From Epiperipatus broadwayi (lineage: Eukaryota > Onychophora > Udeonychophora > Euonychophora > Peripatidae): a stretch of DNA of 64,000 nt. This document shows, in pieces, positions 12,771 to 23,624 of the stretch. The stretch spans positions 3,721,881 to 3,785,880 of the forward strand of contig JAQFVV010012489.1 in assembly GCA_028023455.1 (NCBI GenBank), given 5' to 3'. Made by a program: the position numbers and the translations under genes. Each line of letters opens with the position of its first letter. Within the stretch, counting starts at the first letter, position 1. The notes under the pieces are model-generated. The model was not told the DNA's origin, did not search any database, and saw only the letters and a program-made list of their open reading frames with translations.

Positions 12771-13500
12771 AATTGCATTTATAAAGATGAATAAAGAAAC
12801 TTAGCTATTTGTAAGCTTACAACAATTAAAAATACCACATGGAGGCTCTTATTTGAATAATTAATTTTGACAATTTTTTCTGATATATCATCAATTTCTA
12901 CAATGTTGTTCTGTAATATTTGACTTATAATGAATATTACTCAACTTGTTCTTCAAATATTTTATGTCCTTATAATAAAATATGTCTATTTTCTTAATTA
13001 TCTTTTCACTAGTTCTTTTAAATTAATAAATTCTGACATATTCCATTGCCATACTCATGTATTAATTTGATTATTTAGATATCACATAGCCTCCTGAGCA
13101 ATAAATGATATTTTAAAAAGAATACATTCTGATAATGACCAGAGATAAGGTTAAAATGATGTCATTTAGTTCTTGTTAAGAGTATCTTTATATAGCACAA
13201 ATATGTGTAGTTTACTAAATAAATATAAATTAAAGATATTCGTTGTAAAGTAAATGAAATTATCTAATTACTCTGTTAAGGTGCTACTAAAATAGATTGT
13301 TTTAATGCATATCAAATTCCATTAAATTGTAAATTGGAAATTATTTCAAAATAATAAACCCCACTTGGTAGCTTAGATATGTAAGTTATTGTTATTGCTT
13401 TGTATTACTTTATTTGCTTTGATTTTTATTATTTTTTCATAATTGATCAAAAATGTGATTTTGATTTATTTAAGCATTCGTTTTAAGCAATTTAAATATT

Positions 13501-13563
13501 GTACTTATCATATATATATATATATATATATGATAAGTACATATATATATGATAAGTATAATC

Positions 13564-13601
<38 letters not shown>

Positions 13602-13604
13602 GAA
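13501..13604. repeat. two adjacent AT cruciforms
   Basis: GTACTTATCA plus a TA run is answered by TGATAAGTAC (13501-13540). After a partial repeat of TGATAAGTA, a second palindrome, CTTATAATATAT to ATATATTATAAG, spans 13563-13604. This is structurally unusual low-complexity DNA with no coding content. Confidence 0.75.
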
Positions 13605-14118
13605 GCTAACCAGCATGGATAATTTAGATGAAAAAATCCTAGATCTCTTTATTGTCATTTTGCATCATCTGAAACTTTTATGTATATGCATATATATTTA
13701 AAGATGCCATTGAACAACAGTAGAATAGTTTCCCATCTTTCTATGATTTAGGTCCAACATATCTGAACTAAATAAACTTTTAAAAAAATTCACTGGGCCT
13801 GGATTTTTTAATTCTCATTGCCACACATGAATAGCCAAGCAAACTATATAATAGTTTGATAGTTTGTGGATATTAAACTTTTCTTAGATAGAAGATGAAA
13901 TGAATTGGCTCAAAACTTTACTCCTTTGCAATTGGGAAGTTTGGTGAATAATATATGATCTTCTTAGTTTTTTTTTTTTAATAAAGTGTTATTAGAGAGG
14001 TATTTAACCTGTAGTTGACTATATTAAAGCTTTATAAAATTATTTTGCAAAGTAAAATGAGTTTTATTTGCATTTTATAATGTTTGCCTGAAATTCTGTG
14101 ATGATGATGGTATTTTAG

Positions 14119-14485
14119 ATGTGGTAATATGTTGGACTATTTCCATCATTTATCATTTTTAATGTTTAGAAAATTTTAAACTTTATTAAAACTTTTTTCA
14201 AACACACACTACTGTTTAATAATAACACTCATGCTATTAGATAACATGAGTTAATAGATTGCACATTTTGGCTTTCCACTTTTATTCAGGTGTTGCTAGC
14301 CTGATCTGTAATAATGCTAACATACAACTCAAAATTACACCTTTATATTGTTGAATATCAAAATTTTAAGACAATGTACTAACCAGTTGAGCTATTCTGT
14401 ATTTAGAAATGTTTAAATAAAGTTTAAATTTTTCTAGATATTCAACATTTAATGATAGATGATGGAAATAGTCCAACATCACATT
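14119..14485. mobile_element. foldback (MITE-like) element with inverted termini of about 75 bp
   Basis: ATGTGGTAATATGTTGGAC, then TATTTCCATCATTTATCATT at the left, is matched in reverse complement by the right end (14410-14485, reading inward ATGTGATGTTGGAC, then TATTTCCATCATCTATCATT). The arms diverge but remain alignable into AAACTTTATT-like sequence. A degraded tRNA-like segment (minus, about 14340-14395, CCAGTTGAGCTAT on the plus strand) lies near the right arm. No transposase is present. Confidence 0.7.
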
Positions 14486-14544
14486 TGCATATCACTAACC
14501 ATTTTTTACTCACTAATATAGTGTATTCCCCTGCGTAATTGGAG

Positions 14545-14620
14545 AAATGGTAGAGTAGCAGACACTAGAATCACTGTAGTATGAATCGTGACCTAACTCT
14601 ATCACTTCTGATACTCAACC
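14545..14620 (+). mobile_element. degraded tRNA-like (SINE head) segment
   Basis: TGGTAGAGTAGCAGA resembles an A box, and about 35 bp later ATGAATCGTGACC resembles a decayed B box. The spacing is tRNA-like, but several stem positions do not pair. This is a SINE relic, not a functional tRNA. Confidence 0.4.
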
Positions 14621-14716
14621 CTTTTATCAATTCTTTAATAATAAATCATTCTTTTTTATGATAAAAAGTATCACTATTTTTTTTCTCATTAGTAATAAAA
14701 CTTGAATTTTAATATT

Positions 14717-15992
14717 TTAGAAATTACAGACCTATCAGCCTTTTATCAGTTTTATACAAAATTTTTACCAAGATAATTACAACTTGCCTACAGAGAACAC
14801 TGGATTTCCACCAACCCAGAGAACAAGCTGAATTTAAAAGTGCTTTTAGTACAGTAGATCATATCTAGGTATTAAGAGAAGTTATAGAAAGAACAAATGA
14901 ATATAAGTTGCTATTATGCTTTGGATTTGTAGATTATGAAAAGATATTTGATTCTATAAACATTTCTTCAGTGATTAAAGCATTGGATCATCAAGATATA
15001 GATCCAGGATATTATCATATTTTAAAGAATATTTATAGAAATGCAACAGCAACCATTAGATTACATAATGATATTAGGAAAATCAACATTGAGAAGGGTG
15101 TAAGACAGGGTGACTCCATATCTTCAAAACGTTTTACAGCAGTGCTGCAAAAAGTATGTTGTGGATTAAAATGGCAATCTAAAAGAGTGACAGTAAATTG
15201 AGATTATTTAAGTCATTTAGATTTTTCAGATGATGTAGTTGTTTTTGCAAATAATGCTTTAGAGCTGCAGGAAATGTTGTAAGAGTTATCAGATGAAAGT
15301 AGAAAAGTAGAATTAAAGATAAATGTTAAAAAGACTAAAGTAATGTTCAATGGATTTTCTCAAAATATGAAAATAAAGATTGATTATGATGAGTTAGAAG
15401 AAGTTAACAACTACAAATATATTGATCAGATTATTAATACATATGAAAACATAATGTATGAAATTAATCATAGAACTAAACTTGGTTTGAGTTCTTTTGG
15501 TAGAAATAACTTGATACTAAAAGAAAATATCCCTATGTGTTTGAAAAGAAAAGTTTTTAATAAATGTATTTTACCAGTTCTTACTTATGGATCTGAGACT
15601 TGGAAACTTAATAGAAAAGCAATACAGAGACATCAGACAACTCAAAGAAGTATGGATGCATGCTAAGATTAACAAGAAGAGATTGAAAACACAATATATG
15701 GGTAAGAGAACAAGCAGGTGTTATTGACTTCATTGAAAAAAATAAGACTAAAGTGGAGTTGAGCTGGAAATATTGCTAGAAGAGATGATAATAGGTGGAC
15801 AATTAAAATCTTAAACAGGATTCCAAGAGATTGTAAAAGACCAAGAAAGAGACCATATGTGAGATGGATGGATGAAATAAGAAAGTATGCATGCAGGAAT
15901 GATGTGGAGAAGAGAAACTAAAGATTGGAGAAGATAGCTTGAACTTGGAGAGACTTTCATCCTGCACTGAATTGATAATGGTTGATGATGAT
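14717..15992 (+). pseudogene. RTE-like LINE, 5'-truncated and decayed copy
   Basis: This is homologous to residues 366-787 of the protein at 4875-7268. It starts at the NYRPISLL motif and runs to the GAT tail. Motif A (FVDYEKIFDSI) is readable near 14927-14959. RQGDSIS follows, and the Asp pair motif reads FSDD, with Ala changed to Ser. Stops and frameshifts break the frame: an in-frame TAG just after DHI (near 14866), a TGA after TVN (15199), a TAA near 15282, and loss of frame after 15660. The truncated 5' end and preserved 3' tail are the usual product of incomplete target-primed reverse transcription. Confidence 0.9.
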
Positions 15993-16940
15993 TTTATAGC
16001 TTAAAATTTTGTGACCCTTAAATTATGATTATTTAAATAACCTATTTTTATTATAGTGGACATAAATATGTGCTTTTGATGACCCAGAATCTTCATTAGA
16101 TTTCCACATAAAATTTTTTTAAATGAATATTACAACAATGTTTTTAAAGATAATAATTAACTTTAGTTAAAGTATACTTTCAGAATATTTTTAATAGTAC
16201 AAAATACTTTTAAAAAGATACATTACAATCTGCTCTATTGGTTTACATTTTTTTATTTTATTTCATATTTTATGGTCAAACAATCACACTTTTGTTGTAA
16301 ATGTTTCCAAAGTTACGATAATTTATATATATATATTTCGTTTATGAAAAAATTAACATTGCACTTTATTATTTACTACAAAAGTTTAATATAAAATTTT
16401 GAGAAAAAAATGAAACTAGATTGAAAAAATATAAAATAAAAATATAGGGAGAATAACTGAAAAAGATCATTAGGATAAAAGTTATAAGAAAGTAATTTAA
16501 GGTGTAAAATACCTTTCAAATGTAAAGATCGAAAAAAAAAATAGACGTAACAATTCTTAAATACTCTTATAGCGAGGAGAATCAATTAGATGTCCAAAAT
16601 ATGGTGTTTGAAAAATTATTGGAGTTAATCCTTACTATTATAACCACTTGGATTAAAAAGAAAAGGACAATATAAATAGAGTTAATTATCATTGTACAAT
16701 TACTGAGTATCAAACATATGGAGCTATGACTTTAATGTAAACAATATTTCCTCTACACCTATAATTTTCATATCTGCTATTTCAGTTATTCATAATTTAA
16801 AGAATGTATTACATAATAAGTAAACAAAAACAAAAATTAATAAATTTAATATATATATATTTAGTTTTAAATCTCATACATATCACACACACTTTAATAT
16901 ATATTTGCATACATACTTATAGACATGTAATACAGATAGA

Positions 16941-17356
16941 TTCTTACTTATGGATCTGAGACTTTGGACACTTAATAGGAGAGCAATACAGAGACTTCAG
17001 ACCACTCAAAGAAGTATGGAGAGATGTATGTTGGGAGTAACAAGAAGAGATCGAAAATGCAATGTATGGGTAAGAGAACAAACAGGTGTTACTGACATTG
17101 AAAAAATTAAAGGATTGAAGTGGAGTTGGGCTGGACATATTGCTAGAAGAGATGATAACAGATGGACAATTGAAATTTTAAACTGGATTCCAAGAGATTG
17201 TAAAGACCCAGAAAGAGACCACATGTGAGATAGATGGATGAAATAAGAAAGTGTGCAGGGGTGTGTGGAGAAGAGAAGCTAAAGATCGGAGAAGATGGAT
17301 GAAACTTGGAGAGACCTTCATCCTACAGTGGATTGATAATGGTTGATGATGAATAT
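16941..17356 (+). pseudogene. RTE-like LINE, short 3' fragment
   Basis: This covers the C-terminal part only, from LTYGSETW (residue 653 of the 4875 protein) through the RRDDNRW region to the GAT tail. AGATAGAT occurs at 16934-16941 and again at 17357-17364 and may be the target-site duplication. Several single-base deletions shift the frame, for example around 16967 and 17205. It is less diverged from the 4875 copy than the 14717 copy is. Confidence 0.85.
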
Positions 17357-17966
17357 AGATAGATACTATCCATATAGTTTGGAATCCATGAAATCTTAGA
17401 AATATATGCACACATGACATATTATAAAATATAAAATTATTCACATAATCAGTTTAATAATAAGTGTGAATATCAGATACATTATTCTATAAAGGAAGAT
17501 GTGTACAAAGTTCAAATTTAAGCTTTTCGCACTTCAACAGTAAAAATATATACACATTCGTACTTATTTAAGGCAATTAAGTTAATTACTGGTTGTTTTT
17601 TTTTTATTTGCACATATTTTTTGTATCGTTTTTCAATTCACATTATTTATTTATTTTCTTTTATAAAAAAAAAAAAATGTTTTAATGAAAACCACAAGCA
17701 TTTTTTTTTTTTTTTTTTGCATATTCTGTTTCTAAACATTTTACTTTTTGATATGAATATTATTAAAATTTAAGTAATAAATATTTTTTTAAATAAATAG
17801 TTTTTTATGTCTACATTAGAACTAATGAATTTTACTTTTATTGTTTCCTTTATAAGTTCTTATTTATTGTTTAATAATTATCTAGCACAGAAGAAAAAAA
17901 TCACAAATCAAATAAATGCATATATGTAAACCTAAAATTAGCATAGTTTGATATGTGTAGAAGCAA

Positions 17967-18133
17967 GAGATTATAAAAGACCCAGAAAGAGACCACATGT
18001 GAGGTGGATGGATGAAATAAGAAAGTGTGCAGAGGTGATGTGGAGAAGAGAAGCTAAAGATCAGAAAATATGGATTGAACCTTAAGAGACCTTCATCCTG
18101 CAGTGGATTGATAATGGTTGATGATGATGAAGG
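17967..18133 (+). pseudogene. RTE-like LINE, very short 3' fragment
   Basis: Only the last ~50 residues are represented (RPRKRPHVRWMDE region and GAT tail). GAAGCAA at 17960-17966 and 18134-18140 fits a 7-bp target duplication. This is the third 3'-anchored copy within 3.4 kb, all in the same orientation. Confidence 0.8.
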
Positions 18134-18774
18134 GAAGCAAACAATTTTTATGGCCATGAATAAATAACATGATGCATATATAACAAAAATAAAGAAAAAA
18201 ATGAACTCACCTATTTGTTAACTTTTTAATTCTTTTTCAACAAGATACATTGTATGAGAAATCATAAAATTCAACTTGCTACTTATTGGAAAAAAAATTA
18301 ACTATTTGTTAAAAAAATTAAGGTTAAAACCATATATCTGTAGCTAGCAGGATAACTGAAAATGTGACAACTTGAATTACTTTTACACTAGTCCTTAATA
18401 GTCTTGTATTCATCCTTGAAAGTCTTTATTGTTGCAATATTATTTCAAGAAAATATTTTGAATGGCTAAAAACTTCGATTATTTTGCAAAGTTTATTAAG
18501 ATTCATGATTATATTTGCACAATAATTGTATAACATTTATTAAAAGTCAAGAATATAATTTATTATTATTTACTTTTTTCATGAATATTTTATTTTTCAA
18601 AATAGAATGTTATATTTTTCACAGCTACATTAACAATACTATTATAGTGAAAGCTGTTTGCTAACATGATATCCCTGCCAAAGTTATGAGGGTCATAAGT
18701 TTGACACTTATCAATAAGCTGTGATAATTAGCTACCTATATACTCTAAACAATGATAAAAATAAGTGTAAAAGA

Positions 18775-18835
18775 TTATGATCTGAGGTGACTGATGTTGA
18801 TGGTTCAGCATGAAATGTGGGTTCTTGAGAATCAT
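18775..18835 (+). ncRNA. degenerate hammerhead ribozyme relic
   Basis: TGATCTG, then ACTGATGT, GGTTCAGCA and TGAAAT align with the hammerhead copies at 25060 and 36811. Here A9 of the core is U, stem II has a mismatch, and neither stem III nor stem I closes. It lies 250 bp upstream of a PLE endonuclease fragment. It is not expected to be active. Confidence 0.4.
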
Positions 18836-19085
18836 AAATCTGTTTCACATGTTGTTCATATGTTCATGATTATACCCCTTCACAATATGTTAAAAGTGGA
18901 TAAAAACTAGTCCCTACCTTTCTTGATAATGATGTAATGATAATTCTGCTACAGAAATAATCACTAAAAATATACACATTTCAATTTTAAAAAGTCACAG
19001 TTATTCCTAAAAACGTGTTTCATAAAACATTTTTTATCTGTGAAAATATTCATTTTAACTCATATATATAAATATATATATTGTT

Positions 19086-19526
19086 TTGGAGTGTCATGGT
19101 GTATATGAAATTCCATGTAGGGTCTGTCCACATACATATATAGGACAGACTAATCGAAGAATAAACATTAGAAAGGAAGAACACATTCTGGCAGTGAGAG
19201 AAAAATCCAATTTATCAGCTATTTATTCTCATATAAAATTAACAAATCATGATATCAATTTTGAAAAAACAAATATTTTAGCAAAAATTGAACAATATGA
19301 CCAGAGATTGCTAAGAGAAGCTATAGAGATTTTTAAAAGGCCCAAGAGCATAAATGAAAGGTGTGAATTAAAGAAGATTAACAACATTTGGAAGAAGCTA
19401 TTGGAAGACAAAATAAATTTTAAAACTTCTCAACCAATAGAATTTAAATATGAGGAGAAAGAAAACGATAAAAACGGTTTTAAATCTCACGTGCATTCTT
19501 ATGATTTGAGAAAGAGGACGCTCTGA
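19086..19526 (+). pseudogene. Penelope-like element GIY-YIG endonuclease, C-terminal fragment
   Basis: The 146-codon frame begins with TTG inside the domain, so it has no true start; upstream is a TA-rich break. The GIY-YIG nuclease is clear: GVY at residues 5-7, the paired cysteines C11 and C14 typical of PLE endonucleases, YIGQT at 18-22, Arg29 and His33. A charged C-terminal tail of PLE type follows. In a complete PLE this domain nicks target DNA and the reverse transcriptase lies upstream; the RT is missing here. The stop codon TGA (19524-19526) lies inside the CUGA of a hammerhead core. The same family is found on the minus strand at 49985-52830. Confidence 0.85.
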
Positions 19527-19562
19527 GGAAGGTACTTGATATTGTACTGAAATGTCAGTATT
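19517..19562 (+). ncRNA. PLE-type hammerhead ribozyme over the ORF stop codon
   Basis: The core CUGAGGA (19523-19529) and GAAA (19549-19552) are intact. Stem II pairs GGUAC/GUAC plus A-U with one bulged G, around loop UUGAUAUU. Stem III reads AUGU followed by C19556. Two other copies of the family read ACAU, so the ancestor was probably self-complementary ACGU with C-to-T decay on either strand. The predicted cleavage follows C19556. Stem I is short (GCU/AGU). Hammerheads at this position are established for PLE terminal repeats. Confidence 0.65.
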
Positions 19563-19731
19563 TAGCTTTTTTATTACATGGAATATCCCGCAAATAGTAA
19601 TAATAATATGACATATTTTATCCATGAAAATATTAGAATTAATATATATATATATATACAGATAAAATGTTTGTTAATTAAAAAAAAACTATTATAATAA
19701 CAATACAAATAATATATATATATATATATAT

Positions 19732-20388
19732 ATAATGGTAATAAACTATTATATACAATCTTTTAATTCACAGAAGTACTTTCAGTTAATCCCTTAACCT
19801 GCCTCAATTGCCGTTAAATTCAAAAAACAAAATGGAAGCAAACATCGTCAACTCAAATCTCATGAATCCCGAATTTTAATGTTAGCAGTTTGTCTTTTAA
19901 TTATATTCATTTTATTCATATTTATTAAAATTGCCTCTTTGATTTTTCTTTTATTATGGTTTCCCTCTTCATGAAGAATTTTAACACTTACAATATCAAA
20001 CTTAAATTTATATTTACATGTCTTTTCATGATAGAAGAAAAGTGAAGCAGTCATTAAATTATTATTATTTTTACTTTTGACACACTTGTATAACAATTAA
20101 TGCTCCTTTAATCTTTTTTTTAATACTGCACTTTCGTTTCATCTATATATGATAACATACATCCCCAAAAAATTGATGCACAACATTACTTTTCTGCTTA
20201 ACAGGTATGCCATTTTTAGATTTGTTCCCTAACTTATTAACATTAATTGTAACAAAAAATGAAACATTAAACACATTCTTATATATATCCTTAAAAAATT
20301 TCATTTGGGCAGTTAGGGCAGGTTAAGGGATTAACTAAAAGTACTTTTGTAGATTGATAGACTGTATATAATAGTTTATTACCATTAT
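19732..20388. mobile_element. inverted-repeat element of about 655 bp containing a PLE fragment
   Basis: An arm of about 80 bp at 19732-19812 (ATAATGGTAATAAAC ... GTTAATCCCTTAACCTGCC) recurs as its reverse complement at 20308-20388. The interior carries a decayed PLE-like endonuclease on the minus strand. PLE insertions often have a partial inverted terminal copy, which would explain the structure; a foldback DNA transposon is the alternative. Confidence 0.75.
19860..20330 (-). pseudogene. decayed PLE GIY-YIG endonuclease, second lineage
   Basis: On the minus strand two pieces are readable. An upstream piece has NGIPVKQKSNVVHQF followed by a short Cys-containing segment, like the entry to a PLE GIY-YIG domain. 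A downstream piece at 19860-20096 has FDIVSVKILHEEGNHNKRKI, then KEAIL, which resembles the C-terminal part of such domains. Frameshifts and stops separate them. The sequence differs from the 19086 family, so this is another PLE lineage. The assignment is from motif order only. Confidence 0.5.
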
Positions 20389-20389
20389 A

Positions 20390-21585
20390 TTTATTATTTT
20401 TATTGTTATATATATAATATTTAAATACAAATATATTGTCTATACTGAACTTAATATTCCAAAACCAATTATTAATTAAGCAGTAGTTTATGAGATGTTC
20501 ATCTCTGTCATATCACTTTCCATTATAATACATTATTAGAAATATATAATTTATATTAATGAGTTTCAAGTCAAAAATATCATAATATTTATATATAAAA
20601 TTTGATTACCAATTCTAGTAAATAGATTTTAAACAATGTCATAAACTATCTGTACAATTAGAGATTGGTCTAAAACTTTAAACTGGACTTAGTATGCATA
20701 TGATAACTTGAAATCCAAAGATGCATTGCAAATTTAAAATTTGATTGGTTAGATATATTTCTTATATACATTAATCAACTATTACATAAGTATAGGTGTA
20801 TAATGTCTCTACCCTGAGTGAAGTATCCACTGGGTCAATTTAAAAAGTTAAATGACTCTATATGTACATTTGATTGTGAATAAATTCAAGATTTAAATCA
20901 AACTTCTTGGAATCATAACACTTATATACAAAATTAATCAATTCTGGTGTAGGGATTCCATGTTGTAATCCTCTATTGATGATAGAAGGTTATTTTTGAA
21001 ATTTATATATAATAAAAAATTATTCATGTGAAATTTTTACATTGATATTCCTTGATAGTTTATGATATGGCAGAAAGCAGTGGCTATGAATCTGAAATTT
21101 GATTTGTTATAAATATTTTTAGGCGCATTACTCAATAGTTATACATACGACTTAAATTACATTTTAATTTCATAAATATATTGCAATAAACTGAAATAAC
21201 TTCAGTTTTCATGATATTGTAAAATTCAATATTTCTTAAATTCAAAAATTTACATATAAATAAAAGTTTCATTTAAAAATACTTATCCGTTGATTTTAAT
21301 TAAAAATAATGTTTAACTTTGTTTTTTGGTTTATACTATCAAATCAGGTTTTGTTCAATTAATTATTAAAATGCGCTTAAAGTTAGTAATTACAAAAAAT
21401 CATATTCCAGTGGAAATATTTAAATTGTAAATTTATTCCGACAAACCATATTAATGATTCGCATCCTGCACTTTTGCAAAATCATCTAACATGATTATTC
21501 AGACGACTATTACAAACAATTAAAAGTAATAAGAATATATATTTATATAAATTAATACTGTTACATAACTGTTTTAAAGATCCCG

Positions 21586-21621
<36 letters not shown>

Positions 21622-21970
21622 CGCCTATTTCACCATTGTTAAGTTTCACATGATTAATAAGATAATCCCTCAAGCTTACAATACATGTAATTAGATAATC
21701 ATTCGGAAAAAAAAAAACATTATTTTGATTAATTATGTTGGAACTCTCTGTTTACTTGAAAAAAATTGGTTAAATAAAAAATTTCCTAATTCCACTCAAT
21801 TCGAACATTCTTTTGAGAATAGTAGATTAATGTGCTAATTCTATATTATGAGTTCTTTTACATTTATTGAAATTATTATTTGACATATGTGTAAAAAGTA
21901 TTCTGAGTGAATAAAAATAGCACATATTTAATTTTTTTTAAAACAAAATCACAGATGAATTATTTACATC
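20390..21970. other. AT-rich non-coding DNA
   Basis: No gene, RNA or repeat family was recognised. A TA run at about 21587-21620 is the only structured feature. Confidence 0.5.
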
Positions 21971-21976
21971 AATTAT

Positions 21977-22107
21977 TAAATATATCAAATTTATTAAGCG
22001 CAATCAGATAGCATTGTAATAACGTGAAAGGACGCATCTTTCGAAGGTTTTAGCATTCACGTTTAATCAATGTTATCTGCTTGTGCTTAATAAAATTGAT
22101 ATATTTA
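21977..22107. repeat. 131-bp foldback with arms of about 50 bp
   Basis: TAAATATATCAAATTTATTA, then AGCGCAATCAGATAGCATTG at the left is the near-complete reverse complement of 22056-22107. A centre of about 28 nt, containing TCTTTCGAAGG, separates the arms. It would fold into one long hairpin. It is probably a MITE or foldback; a pre-miRNA-like hairpin is also possible. Confidence 0.7.
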
Positions 22108-22109
22108 CA

Positions 22110-23120
22110 TTTGTTACTATTATTTTATTAGATATGAAAATTGCTTCGTAGTAAATCTAAAGATTTCGCTTTGTTTATTTATATATAATATTTAGTGAAT
22201 TAAATGTGAAGATATTTTAAGCTTCACACTCTTATTTCGAAGTGCTAGAGTCTGGCTTATTTATATATAAATTTAAGCATAGACGAAGGTGGGTCCCATT
22301 TTTTTTCTTATAGTTCTGACTTGTTTCAGAATTAAGAGTTCTATGTGCAGTCATTATTATATCTGATTGGCTGTCACACAAGCATGTTTAAAGCTATCTT
22401 TTGAAGCATTTCTTGAATCACATGACATATTCATATTAAATTTATATAACTCTTTATGTCATTATAGTTTTATGAATTTGAATTCTCAACTGAAATCATT
22501 GCTTTTCTTTTAAACAACCAGCATTAATTTAGTAATGCATATGCTAATGATGAATGTTAAATTAAGATGATTGCTAAAATTCAACATTTCTGTGTGATCA
22601 TCTTTCCAAAATTATTACAATGTCATATTAATGTTACATGCTATCAAGTGAATGTAAATACCTTCAGATTAAATGAATATATTTTTTTCTTAATAAACTA
22701 TCATTGATTTGTTTTTTTCTGCTTTCACACATACAATGATTATTGTAATACAGATGTCTACCCACTTTGGTGATCTTATTCATTAACCACCAGTCATTTG
22801 ACTATTGTATACTATGAATTAAATCATCTTATGGCAATACAAATTAAAATATTTGTACTGCAAGCAAAACATCAGCTTTAATCTGATTGAGCATTCACTT
22901 ATTTATTTTGCTCACTATCTTTGGAAGTATCAAAAAAACATTGTCAGGTAATTCTTATGTATGATCATCAGAGATATAAAATGTTTTGACAATAAAGTAT
23001 TAAAATTTTAGAAAAAGAAATAAGAATGTATATTTTATTATTCTAAAGCAGTCAAATCCAAATTTAAAAATATAATGAGATGTAATGCATGTTATGGCTT
23101 ATATACATATGTATTTTTAC
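22110..23120. other. AT-rich non-coding DNA
   Basis: I see nothing supportable here. The segment 22220-22400 is slightly less AT-biased but has no frame or repeat I recognise. Confidence 0.45.
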
Positions 23121-23124
23121 TGAA

Positions 23125-23623
23125 TGATCACAAATAACAATGATTAAAACAGTAGCAATTTCTCACTGTGCTACAACCTCCCAAAGCAAGCCTTAGTAAT
23201 CAATGAATGTAAGAAGGTGTGTGCACAAATTCCTTATTTAGTATCAACTCATTCAATATTCCAGACTAGTTTGTTGTTTGTGACTTCTATCTGTGAAGAG
23301 CCTTGGATCTGAAAGCACTACACCTAAATCTTAAGATATAATGCAACTCTACCCACTTTTTACTTACTTGCAAAACTATAAAGCTATAAACACAAACAGG
23401 TAAACATTGGCTTATGAAAAATTTGTATTAGATCCTAAGATCTGGGTGCAGTACTCTCACATCATAACTCCTCACTAATGAGGTTATAAGCTACAAACTA
23501 GACAGTGAATATTAAATGAGTAGGCACTAGATAAGGATTTTATGCACAAACCTTATTGCATCCATTCATTATTAATTCAGGAACTGACTAAAACTACCCT
23601 ATAAAGACTTTGATACAGTTTAA
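23125..23623. mobile_element. inverted-repeat element with two outward-facing hammerhead relics
   Basis: The left arm (minus, about 23125-23340) and right arm (plus, about 23425-23623) are both diverged copies of the 28.2-28.45 kb repeat. Shared landmarks are TTAGATCCTAAGATCT, CTCCTCACT, AAACTAG, TATGCACAAACC and the GCATCCATT-like end. Each arm holds a hammerhead relic. The plus relic at 23468-23505 has core CUAAUGA instead of CUGANGA and ACAAA for GAAA. The minus relic at about 23258-23310 is further decayed. The ribozymes face outward from a centre near 23385. Confidence 0.65.
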
Positions 23624-23624
23624 A

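Noticed and set aside
22960-22990. Minus-strand CTGATGA near 22966
   Set aside because: No GAAA at suitable distance.
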